A stretch of DNA of 14,558 bases, taken from NCBI GenBank assembly GCA_938038825.1, contig CALHST010000181.1:1-14558 (forward strand). The letters run 5' to 3'. Positions 6,511 to 12,529 of this stretch are shown here, one piece after another (the first letter of the stretch is position 1; each line of letters opens with the position of its first letter). The notes beneath the pieces are model-generated. The model was not told where the DNA came from. It worked only from the letters and a program-made list of their open reading frames with translations, and ran no database searches. The position numbers and the translations under genes are program-made. This DNA is from an uncultured Paracoccaceae bacterium. Its GTDB lineage: Bacteria > Pseudomonadota > Alphaproteobacteria > Rhodobacterales > Rhodobacteraceae.

Positions 6511-6560
6511 AAGCAGGCGCGCGGTCCGGTGACATCCGGGTAACCCGCGCCTGTTTGTAT
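6511..6560. terminator. Bidirectional terminator between the HNH gene and purF
   Basis: CAGGCGCG (6514-6521) pairs with CGCGCCTG (6546-6553), and CCGG/CCGG (6526-6529 with 6536-6539) extends the stem inwards. On the plus strand the stem is followed by TTTGTATTTT, the better tract; flanking AAG allows three more pairs there. On the minus strand, which carries purF, it is followed by CTTTTCC and lies 8 bases after the purF stop. Confidence 0.8.
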
Positions 6561-6561
6561 T

Positions 6562-8022
6562 TTACTCTGCTGCCTTCAGCTGAAAGCCTTTTTGGATCAT
6601 GTCCGCAGGTTCCACTGGGTATTCGCCGCTGAAACAGGCATCGCAATATTGTGGGGATGCTTTGTTGCGCCCTTTGGCCTCGCCAACTGCGCGGTAAAGC
6701 CCATCAAGCGAGATGAACTTCAAGCTATCCACATTCAAATGCTCGCGCATTTCTTCTTCAGACATCGTGGCCGCAAGGAGCTTTTCGCGTTGCGGCGTGT
6801 CCACGCCATAGAAACAGGGCCATGCCGTCGGGGGGGAGGCAATGCGGAAGTGAACCTCTTTCGCGCCGGCGTCCAGGATCATTTCCTTGATCTTGCGCGA
6901 GGTGGTGCCGCGTACAACGGAATCGTCCACAAGGATCACCCGTTTGCCACGGATCAGCGCACGGTTCACATTAAGTTTCAGCCGTACACCCATGTTTCGA
7001 ATGTGTTCTGTCGGTTCGATGAACGTGCGGCCCATATATTGGTTGCGGATGATGCCCATCGCAAAAGGGATGCCGGATTCCAGTGAAAAGCCGATCGCGG
7101 CGGGTGTGCCGCTGTCGGGCACGGGGCAAACAAGATCGGCGTCTACGGGACTTTCTTTGGCCAATTCGCGGCCAATGTTTTCGCGGGTTTCATAAACAGA
7201 GCGTCCGCCCAGAATGGAATCGGGGCGCGAGAAATAGACATGTTCAAAGATGCAGAAGCGCGATTTGGCCTGACGGAAGGGACGCAAGCTGTCGATCTTG
7301 CCGTCCGAGGTGATGACAACCATCTCGCCGGGTTCAATCTCGCGCACGAATTCTGCGCCGATGATGTCGAGCGCACAGGTTTCGGAACTGAGCGCCCAGC
7401 CGTTTTCGCCGACTTTGCCCAGGACCAAGGGGCGTACGCCCAAGGGGTCGCGTACACCGAGCAGCTTAGTACGGGTCATGGCGACCACGGAAAATGCGCC
7501 TTCGACCCGACGCAAAGCATCTTCCATACGTTCGGGGATATTGCGCTGCAGGGAACGGGCCATCAAGTGGATGATGCATTCGCTGTCTGATGAACTTTGG
7601 AAGATAGACCCACGTTCGATCAATTCGCGCCGTAAGCTGTCTGCGTTGGTGATGTTGCCGTTATGGGCAATGGCTGCGCCGCCCATGGCAAATTCACCAA
7701 AGAACGGCTGTACATCGCGGATCGCAGTGGCGCCTTTGGATCCAGCGGTAGAGTAGCGCACATGCCCGATGGCCAAGGGGCCCGGCAGCATGTCCATCAC
7801 ATCAGAACTGGTGAAATTATCGCGCACATAGCCAAAGCGACGGACCGAGTTAAATCCCTGTTCAGGATCGTGGGTCACGATCCCGCCGGCTTCTTGCCCC
7901 CGATGTTGTAAGGCATGCAGGCCAAGGGCCACAAAACTGGATGCATCTTGGGCGCCGATAACGCCGAAAATTCCACACTCTTCCTTGAGCTTATCATCAT
8001 CAAAGGGATGGGCGGGGGGCAT
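6562..8022 (-). CDS. purF: Amidophosphoribosyltransferase
   Basis: Catalyses the first committed step of purine synthesis, PRPP plus glutamine to 5-phosphoribosylamine. The 486-residue protein has an N-terminal class II glutaminase domain whose nucleophile is Cys16 (EECGIFG), so a 15-residue propeptide must be removed. The C-terminal phosphoribosyltransferase domain carries the PRPP loop VILVDDSVVRGTT at 362-374. Cys257 (RFCIFEH), Cys403 (PCFYG), Cys460 and Cys463 (CDACFSGEYP) correspond to the four [4Fe-4S] ligands of Bacillus subtilis PurF, so this is the iron-sulfur type, unlike E. coli PurF. The frame is open to TTG 8085, but homologues begin close to MPPxHPFDDD, so I choose ATG 8022; it lacks a clear Shine-Dalgarno. 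Upstream are a promoter-operator palindrome and a leader hairpin, and a terminator follows the stop. Confidence 0.96.
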   Translation of the reverse strand: MPPAHPFDDDKLKEECGIFGVIGAQDASSFVALGLHALQHRGQEAGGIVTHDPEQGFNSVRRFGYVRDNFTSSDVMDMLPGPLAIGHVRYSTAGSKGATAIRDVQPFFGEFAMGGAAIAHNGNITNADSLRRELIERGSIFQSSSDSECIIHLMARSLQRNIPERMEDALRRVEGAFSVVAMTRTKLLGVRDPLGVRPLVLGKVGENGWALSSETCALDIIGAEFVREIEPGEMVVITSDGKIDSLRPFRQAKSRFCIFEHVYFSRPDSILGGRSVYETRENIGRELAKESPVDADLVCPVPDSGTPAAIGFSLESGIPFAMGIIRNQYMGRTFIEPTEHIRNMGVRLKLNVNRALIRGKRVILVDDSVVRGTTSRKIKEMILDAGAKEVHFRIASPPTAWPCFYGVDTPQREKLLAATMSEEEMREHLNVDSLKFISLDGLYRAVGEAKGRNKASPQYCDACFSGEYPVEPADMIQKGFQLKAAE

Positions 8023-8061
8023 TAATGCGTCTGTCACGGAAGGGCAGCTCCGAATCCTGTG

Positions 8062-8095
8062 AGGGCGTGAGTTGGGGTGTACCAACTCACGCCCT
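8062..8095 (-). promoter_or_regulatory. Perfect 14-bp hairpin in the purF leader
   Basis: AGGGCGTGAGTTGG (8062-8075) is perfectly repeated in inverted form at 8082-8095 around a six-base loop. It lies about 40 bases before the purF ATG and inside the predicted transcript. No T tract follows on the minus strand, so it is not a simple terminator. mRNA stabilisation, a protein-binding hairpin or a DNA operator are all possible. Confidence 0.6.
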
Positions 8096-8111
8096 GACTG
8101 TCATCCAACTA

Positions 8112-8135
8112 TCACAATCCTTTATACGATTGTGA
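8112..8135 (-). promoter_or_regulatory. 24-base inverted repeat over the purF -10, likely operator
   Basis: TCACAATC (8112-8119) and GATTGTGA (8128-8135) form a perfect 8+8 inverted repeat with an 8-base centre that contains the probable -10. A dimeric repressor bound here would block the purF promoter. The regulator is not identified; the half-site is not one I can assign to a named purine regulator. Confidence 0.5.
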
Positions 8136-8149
8136 CACCCTGAACCCAA
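8121..8149 (-). promoter_or_regulatory. Probable purF promoter
   Basis: On the minus strand TATAAA (8121-8126) matches the -10 consensus at five of six positions, and TTGGGT (8144-8149) is a partial -35 at 17-base spacing. The start of transcription would be near 8114, giving a leader of about 91 bases. Confidence 0.5.
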
Positions 8150-8184
8150 TGGCCTCCTGCTCTGGTTGTGATCTTGGGATCGGG

Positions 8185-8216
8185 CACCGTTCTGGTGAGG
8201 GGCTTACCACAGCCCC
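8185..8216 (-). terminator. Tandem hairpins after the Hint gene, weak terminator candidate
   Basis: GGGGCT (8199-8204) pairs with AGCCCC (8211-8216), and CACC/GGTG (8185-8197) forms a second small hairpin. They follow the Hint stop by about 11 bases on the minus strand. No T tract follows, so intrinsic termination would be poor; they may mark an mRNA 3' end in another way. Confidence 0.3.
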
Positions 8217-8227
8217 ATGGTTGGAGG

Positions 8228-8782
8228 TTACGCCGCCACAGCGTTATGCGTTGGCCCATGAAGGGCAAGGAATGCGCGCGCATCAGCAAAGCGCAGCGAA
8301 TGGAAAAAGGCGTCGGACATAGGGCGGGCATGCAGCAAGGTGCCGGTTTGGGCCCAAATCATTTCTTCGGTTTTCAGTCCCAAGGTGCGCATCGACACAG
8401 AGGCGCGTTCAGTGGCACATATTCCGCGGGTGCCGGAAAAAGCAGCAAGTGGGACACTTATGTGATCCGTATCGGCGTCAAAGCTGAGAGGGGCTTCAAG
8501 GCCAACAAGTGTGGCACCGGGCAATACCATCGCAGAACAGTTTCCAAGGGTTCCGGCCGGGACATGGAACAGGTCATCAGAGGGTTTGACCCGCCCAACC
8601 CATGCGATTTCGGCAAAGCCACCATCCAATGTGGCAACCGCGTCCCCGGGATTGACGTGACCGGCGGCTTTCCAGCCTGTGCGGGTTTCAAGCTGTGTGT
8701 CATTTGTGATGGTCAACATGGCACCATTCGTTGGAACGGTGGCAGTAACATGAGCAAATTCAGTGGTATGGCGGCTAAACAT
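8228..8782 (-). CDS. Hint-domain protein lacking an obvious splicing cysteine
   Basis: A 184-residue protein that matches the Hedgehog/intein (Hint_2-type) fold in residues 32-64: ETRTGW, then NPGDAVATLDGGFAEIAWVGR. In self-processing Hint modules the first residue is a Cys in a CFxxGT-like motif followed by a short strand. Here the equivalent place reads NGAMLTITNDTQ, with no Cys; the only cysteines are 82 and 122. Autoprocessing is therefore unlikely, and the domain may act as a binding or secreted module, as suspected for many short Hint proteins of Rhodobacterales. No export signal is visible. The start ATG 8782 is chosen because AAGGAT lies 8 bases upstream; the frame is open to 8941. 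The gene sits between cvpA and purF, separated from cvpA by a terminator. Confidence 0.75.
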   Translation of the reverse strand: MFSRHTTEFAHVTATVPTNGAMLTITNDTQLETRTGWKAAGHVNPGDAVATLDGGFAEIAWVGRVKPSDDLFHVPAGTLGNCSAMVLPGATLVGLEAPLSFDADTDHISVPLAAFSGTRGICATERASVSMRTLGLKTEEMIWAQTGTLLHARPMSDAFFHSLRFADARAFLALHGPTHNAVAA

Positions 8783-8790
8783 GGTTTGGT

Positions 8791-8796
8791 ATCCTT
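8791..8796 (-). promoter_or_regulatory. Shine-Dalgarno that fixes the Hint-gene start
   Basis: AAGGAT on the minus strand, 8 bases before ATG 8782. The upstream in-frame ATGs at 8842 and 8941 have no comparable site. Confidence 0.6.
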
Positions 8797-9127
8797 GTCT
8801 TAAGTTTCTATCAGTGGCGGCGTCGTTTTCGACTTGTGCCATCAAGAAAGCGCTTGGATTCTGCCGTGATAAAGACACAACCATGGCGAGAATACGGCTC
8901 TGTTCACGGAAATGGCCAAATTTGCCCCGCTTGCGCCACACCGGAGCCGCGCAGGCAACGCAATTAGACTTTCGTTAACCATAACGCGTTGAAATCGCTC
9001 CCTTTTTGGCGTTCCTCTGTTGCGTAGCAGCGCGAGAATCACGGCGATTCGGTGTCGGGGTCCGCATTTTTTGCACATTGACGCTGGGAACCTTGTGCGC
9101 AGGGCCAATCCCGTTTGCTGACCCGCC

Positions 9128-9161
9128 AAACAAAAACGGCGCGTCACTGTATGGCGCGCCG
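9128..9161 (-). terminator. Intrinsic terminator of cvpA
   Basis: On the minus strand CGGCGCG (9155-9161) pairs with CGCGCCG (9137-9143), followed at once by TTTTTGTTT. It begins 30 bases after the cvpA stop and separates the radA-cvpA transcript from the Hint gene. Confidence 0.85.
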
Positions 9162-9191
9162 ATCTTAAATCGTTTTAGATGTGGTTTAGAA

Positions 9192-9752
9192 CTATTGGCC
9201 AGACGTACAGCTGGACAACAGCGTTTCATATTGCTGTGCAAACCAGCCCAAGGCCTGTTCTGGGTTCTGCTCGGCGATGCGGCCTGAGAACTGGGAAAAC
9301 ACCTCGGCAGAGCGGCTGTCGTCCACAATGGTGAATTCCTGTCCTGTGATCACAGTGTCATAAAGGAAGAACGCAATCGCAACCAACAGGATGCCGCGTA
9401 CAACACCAAACAGGAAGCCAAGCCCCTGATCCACGCCACCCAAGGCAGAGCGTTGTACAAGTGACGAAAAGAGGGGGGTGAACAAGGACACGATAATCAA
9501 TGCGGCCACAAAGACCAATGTGAACGCGCCCACGATGCTAAGTTCGCAGCTATCAGCCACAAATTCGCCGACCACCGGAATTTCACGAACCAAGGGTTCC
9601 ACGCGCGGTGCAAACAGGAACGCCACGATAGCCGCCGCGATCCAACCAATGATCGCCATCGCTTCGCGCACAAGCCCGCGCCCATATGCCAGCAATGCTG
9701 ATACGACGATGACCAATGCCACGACGCCGTCGATTGGGGTTAAACCTTCCAT
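9192..9752 (-). CDS. cvpA: CvpA family inner-membrane protein
   Basis: A 186-residue membrane protein with four hydrophobic segments at roughly residues 8-24, 31-48, 72-94 and 110-130, and a soluble C-terminal tail (about 131-186). The N-terminal pattern PIDGVVALVIVVSALLAYGRGLVREAMAI is typical of the CvpA/colicin V production family (PF02674), including the GxxRG turn after helix 1. In E. coli cvpA lies immediately upstream of purF and affects colicin V export and envelope stress resistance; the biochemical role is unknown. Here it lies 39 bases after radA and ends at a strong terminator, with a Hint gene in between, so it is probably not co-transcribed with purF. The start ATG 9752 has only a weak AAGG upstream. 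Confidence 0.92.
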   Translation of the reverse strand: MEGLTPIDGVVALVIVVSALLAYGRGLVREAMAIIGWIAAAIVAFLFAPRVEPLVREIPVVGEFVADSCELSIVGAFTLVFVAALIIVSLFTPLFSSLVQRSALGGVDQGLGFLFGVVRGILLVAIAFFLYDTVITGQEFTIVDDSRSAEVFSQFSGRIAEQNPEQALGWFAQQYETLLSSCTSGQ

Positions 9753-9791
9753 GGATGCTCTGCCTTGTTGCCTTTGTCTCTGGTGTGACGC

Positions 9792-11153
9792 TTATCCAGC
9801 GCCAAATATCTCGCCGACAAAGCTGGTCAGATCCGGCATCTGCGACATGGTCATGCCGCTTGATGCCCGAGCTTTCCCGCCTGACGGTGCGATGGCTGTG
9901 GTGAAACCAAGTTTTTGCGCTTCTTTCAACCTATTTTCGGTCTGAGGCGCGGGTCTGAGCCCGCCAGACAGGCTGATTTCGCCGAATACAACGGCGGCTT
10001 CGGGCAGGGCACTATCTTCGCGTGCAGACAAAAGTGCCGCCGCCACGGCCAGATCCGCCGCAGGTTCCGTCACTTTCAAACCGCCAGCGACATTCAGGTA
10101 AACGTCGAGCCCCGCAAACGGGATTCCACAGCGCGATTCCAGAACTGCGAGGATCATCGCAAGTCGGGATCCGTCCCAGCCAACAACAGAGCGGCGGGGT
10201 TGAGAATGCGGTGTTGGTGCGACAAGTGCTTGAAATTCCACCAAAACCGGGCGGGTTCCTTCGATGCCTGCAAATACTGCAGAGCCCGGTTGCGGGGTGC
10301 CGCGTTCTGACAGAAACAGGGCCGAGGGGTTGGTCACCTCTTGCAGACCACGACCCGTCATTTCAAACACGCCGATTTCGTCCGCCGCCCCAAAACGGTT
10401 TTTGACAGAGCGCAAAATGCGGAATTGGTGACCGCGTTCGCCTTCGAAATAGAGGACAGTATCGACCATATGTTCGACAACACGGGGGCCCGCGATCTGT
10501 CCCTCTTTTGTCACATGTCCAACAAGAACGACAGAGATGCCGCGCCGCTTGGCAAAGGCGGTCAGTTCATGGGCGGCGGCGCGCACTTGGCTGACGGAAC
10601 CCGGCGCACTGTCCACTTGATCGGACCACATGGTCTGGATCGAATCGATGATGGCAAGGCCCGGTTTTTCGGTTTCCAGCGTGGTCAGGATATCGCGCAG
10701 GTTCGTGGCGGCGGCCAATTGCACCGGCGCGTCACCCAGCTCCAGACGCTGGGCGCGCAGGCGCACTTGCGCAGTGGCTTCTTCGCCTGAGACATAGATT
10801 GTTTTAACGCCACTGCGCGCGAAAGCGGCCGCAGCTTGCAACAGAAGCGTGGATTTCCCGATGCCGGGATCGCCGCCCACAAGAGTGGCGGATGCTGCAA
10901 CCATGCCCCCACCCAGAACCCGGTCGAGTTCCGCAATGCCGCAATAGGTGCGGGGGGGCGGGGCCTCTTCCGTGTTAAGGTCCGTCAGGACAATGGCGTT
11001 GCCGCGTTTTTTGCCCAGCGACTTGGATCCGGCTTGCGCAGAAAGGCCCGCATCTTCGGACATGGTGTTCCATTCGCCGCAATTGTCGCAACGCCCGGAC
11101 CATTTAGAGAATGTCGCCGCGCAGGCGGAGCAGGAATAGGTGATTTTTGCCAT
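9792..11153 (-). CDS. radA: DNA repair protein RadA
   Basis: A RecA-related ATPase that drives branch migration and processes recombination intermediates. The 453-residue protein is complete: a C4 zinc finger (Cys8, Cys11, Cys22, Cys25), the Walker A GDPGIGKST at 94-102, the RadA signature KNRFG at 251-255, and a C-terminal Lon-protease-like domain (about 320-450) that lacks protease activity in this family. ATG 11153 is chosen because MAKITYSCSAC starts the zinc finger directly, as in other RadA proteins; the frame is open to 11252 but that part is low-complexity and overlaps the pqiA-like gene. No good Shine-Dalgarno is seen. It lies 43 bases after the pqiA-like stop and 39 before cvpA on the same strand, so it is probably in one transcript with them. 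Confidence 0.97.
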   Translation of the reverse strand: MAKITYSCSACAATFSKWSGRCDNCGEWNTMSEDAGLSAQAGSKSLGKKRGNAIVLTDLNTEEAPPPRTYCGIAELDRVLGGGMVAASATLVGGDPGIGKSTLLLQAAAAFARSGVKTIYVSGEEATAQVRLRAQRLELGDAPVQLAAATNLRDILTTLETEKPGLAIIDSIQTMWSDQVDSAPGSVSQVRAAAHELTAFAKRRGISVVLVGHVTKEGQIAGPRVVEHMVDTVLYFEGERGHQFRILRSVKNRFGAADEIGVFEMTGRGLQEVTNPSALFLSERGTPQPGSAVFAGIEGTRPVLVEFQALVAPTPHSQPRRSVVGWDGSRLAMILAVLESRCGIPFAGLDVYLNVAGGLKVTEPAADLAVAAALLSAREDSALPEAAVVFGEISLSGGLRPAPQTENRLKEAQKLGFTTAIAPSGGKARASSGMTMSQMPDLTSFVGEIFGAG

Positions 11154-11196
11154 GGCGGAGTGGTGCCGCATGATGCAGGCGGGGGCAAGGGAATTT

Positions 11197-11652
11197 CTAT
11201 TCTGTGCTGGTTGCAAGACGCGCTTTGCGCGTGCGTTCCGTCTGCCAGCCAATCAGGATGGAGGTCACAATGAGTGCGGTAAATAGATAAAGCCCCCATG
11301 CGACTTCGATTTTGCCCAGGCCGATGCCTTTGAACAGGGTCACATAGACCGCGATCAGGAAAATATCAGCCATCGCCAGTTTGCCGAGCAAGTTCAGCGC
11401 CGGTTCCGTGCGGGGCGAGAGCAGGCGGAAATGCAACAGCGCAAGCCCAATCGTTTTGAGATACGGCGCAAAAAGCGCAAAAGCGGTGACCACAAGGGCC
11501 AGAAACACATCGGTTTTCCACAAAGATTGCAGGCCCGAGATGACCGAAATTTCGGACAACCCAAAGAGCGGCAAAAGACCTGCGCGCATTAAAGGTGCGA
11601 ACCAGGCAACGGGATACAGGATGAGGAGTGACAGGTTTAGGTATTTGATCAT
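11197..11652 (-). CDS. pqiA: Paraquat-inducible protein A (PqiA) family membrane protein
   Basis: A 151-residue inner-membrane protein with about four transmembrane segments and a short basic C-terminus (ERTRKARLATS). The pair of motifs LFAPYLKTIGLALLHF and GKLAMADIFLIAVYVTLFKG (around residues 61-75 and 90-109) is characteristic of the PqiA domain (PF04403). E. coli PqiA has two such units (417 residues) and works with the MCE protein PqiB in lipid traffic across the periplasm; this is a single-unit form and no pqiB-like gene is in the window. The location directly after mlaE-mlaF on the same strand, across 130 bases with an intergenic repeat, suggests a shared envelope-lipid role, which is inference. 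ATG 11652 lacks a clear ribosome-binding site. Confidence 0.85.
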   Translation of the reverse strand: MIKYLNLSLLILYPVAWFAPLMRAGLLPLFGLSEISVISGLQSLWKTDVFLALVVTAFALFAPYLKTIGLALLHFRLLSPRTEPALNLLGKLAMADIFLIAVYVTLFKGIGLGKIEVAWGLYLFTALIVTSILIGWQTERTRKARLATSTE

Positions 11653-11711
11653 ACGGGATATCTAAGGCGTCTGCTGTCACATTGCCACGCTGCGCGTGAC
11701 GATATTTTTTA

Positions 11712-11781
11712 GGGGGCTGTCTGCCCCCGTCGCGTCGTACCGACACGACTCCCCCGAAGGTATTTCGGACCAAAAGAAAGG
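11712..11781 (+). repeat. Intergenic hairpin-plus-tail repeat, copy 2
   Basis: GGGGGC/GCCCCC hairpin (11712-11728), a second stem GTCG/CGAC (11734-11744), CCCCC at 11751-11755, then the tail CGAAGGTATTTCGGACC plus AAAAGAAAGG to 11781. The tail is nearly the same as in copy 1. Relative to the upstream gene it is reversed: the tail abuts the mlaF stop, whereas in copy 1 the hairpin is nearest the gene. No T tract follows the hairpin on the minus strand. Confidence 0.65.
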
Positions 11782-11782
11782 A

Positions 11783-12529
11783 TTAGCGGACAGATTCGAT
11801 GGGACCGTCTGCGCTGCCAGAGATGAATTGACGCAAATAGGGGTCGTCTGCGCTGTCCATGTCGGCCACTGGGCCGGTCCATTGGATCACACCGTCATGC
11901 AGCATCGCGACTGTGTCCGCGATGGCGCGCACCGAGGACATGTCATGTGTGATGGTCATGGCCGTGGCGCCCATTTCCACGACGATTTCGCGGATCAGAT
12001 CATTGATAACGCCGGACATGATGGGATCGAGGCCTGTTGTGGGTTCGTCAAAGAAGATGATTTCGGGCTCTGCGGCAATGGCGCGCGCAAGGCCCACGCG
12101 TTTTTGCATGCCCCCGGAAAGCTCACCGGGAAAGCGATCTGCCACATCGGGTTTCAGGCCGACACGGCGCAGTTTTTCGATGGCAATCTCGCGGGCTGCG
12201 TCTTTGGGTTGTTTGAGAGAGCCGCGCAGCAGGCGGAACGCCACGTTTTCCCAGACGCGCAGGCTGTCAAACAGTGCACCTCCTTGAAACAACATGCCAA
12301 AGCGGGCCAAGAACGCATCGCGGTTGCGAAGGGCTGGTGGTTTGCCATCCACGAGGATTTCGCCTTTGTCGGGGGTGACCAGACCCAGCACGGATTTGAT
12401 GGTGACCGATTTGCCCGTGCCAGAGCCGCCAATGATCACCAAGGAGGTGCCTTTGGGAACGTCTAAGGTGACGCCGCGCAGGACCTGATTGGTTCCGAAA
12501 GATTTGTGGATGTCATTCAAAGCGATCAT
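11783..12529 (-). CDS. mlaF: ABC transporter ATPase, MlaF type
   Basis: The 248-residue nucleotide-binding subunit of an Mla/MCE-type lipid transporter on the cytoplasmic face of the inner membrane. All ATPase motifs are present: Walker A GGSGTGKS at 34-41, Q-loop FQGGALF around Gln82 (characteristic of the MlaF/Mkl group), signature LSGGMQKR at 137-144, Walker B IIFFDEP at 157-163 and the switch His195. The start ATG 12529 overlaps the mlaE stop by four bases (ATGA); the open frame further upstream lies inside mlaE. The partner permease is directly upstream, but no MCE-domain mlaD, mlaC or mlaB gene follows. Confidence 0.94.
   Translation of the reverse strand: MIALNDIHKSFGTNQVLRGVTLDVPKGTSLVIIGGSGTGKSVTIKSVLGLVTPDKGEILVDGKPPALRNRDAFLARFGMLFQGGALFDSLRVWENVAFRLLRGSLKQPKDAAREIAIEKLRRVGLKPDVADRFPGELSGGMQKRVGLARAIAAEPEIIFFDEPTTGLDPIMSGVINDLIREIVVEMGATAMTITHDMSSVRAIADTVAMLHDGVIQWTGPVADMDSADDPYLRQFISGSADGPIESVR

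Larger units (their letters stand above)
6204..6561. other. Convergent gap rich in nested inverted repeats
   Basis: Between the HNH stop and the purF stop lie 358 bases without a credible ORF. The left half (6221-6410) is densely self-complementary and is listed as a candidate structured RNA. The next 100 bases contain a TGTC/GACA hairpin (6445-6458) and a perfect 10-base palindrome TGCAATTGCA (6465-6474). The right edge is a strong bidirectional terminator. This is longer and more structured than a normal terminator gap between convergent genes. Confidence 0.7.
8783..9191. other. Non-coding gap between cvpA and the Hint gene
   Basis: This 409-base gap carries the cvpA terminator at its right end. 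The remaining 340 bases should hold the promoter of the Hint gene, but I find no good -35/-10 pair on the minus strand. A TTAACCATAACG stretch at 8976-8987 resembles a single CtrA-type TTAACC half-site without a properly spaced partner. The upstream extension of the Hint frame (8783-8941) has no supporting start. Nothing else is recognised. Confidence 0.5.

Noticed and set aside
8168..8803. 211-codon open frame on the plus strand opposite the Hint gene
   Set aside because: It mirrors the Hint coding strand, has no ribosome-binding site and a low-complexity, Cys/Gly-rich product; the minus frame has a recognisable domain.
8976..8987. TTAACCATAACG as a CtrA site upstream of the Hint gene
   Set aside because: Only one half-site is present; no second TTAA at the required 7-base spacing.
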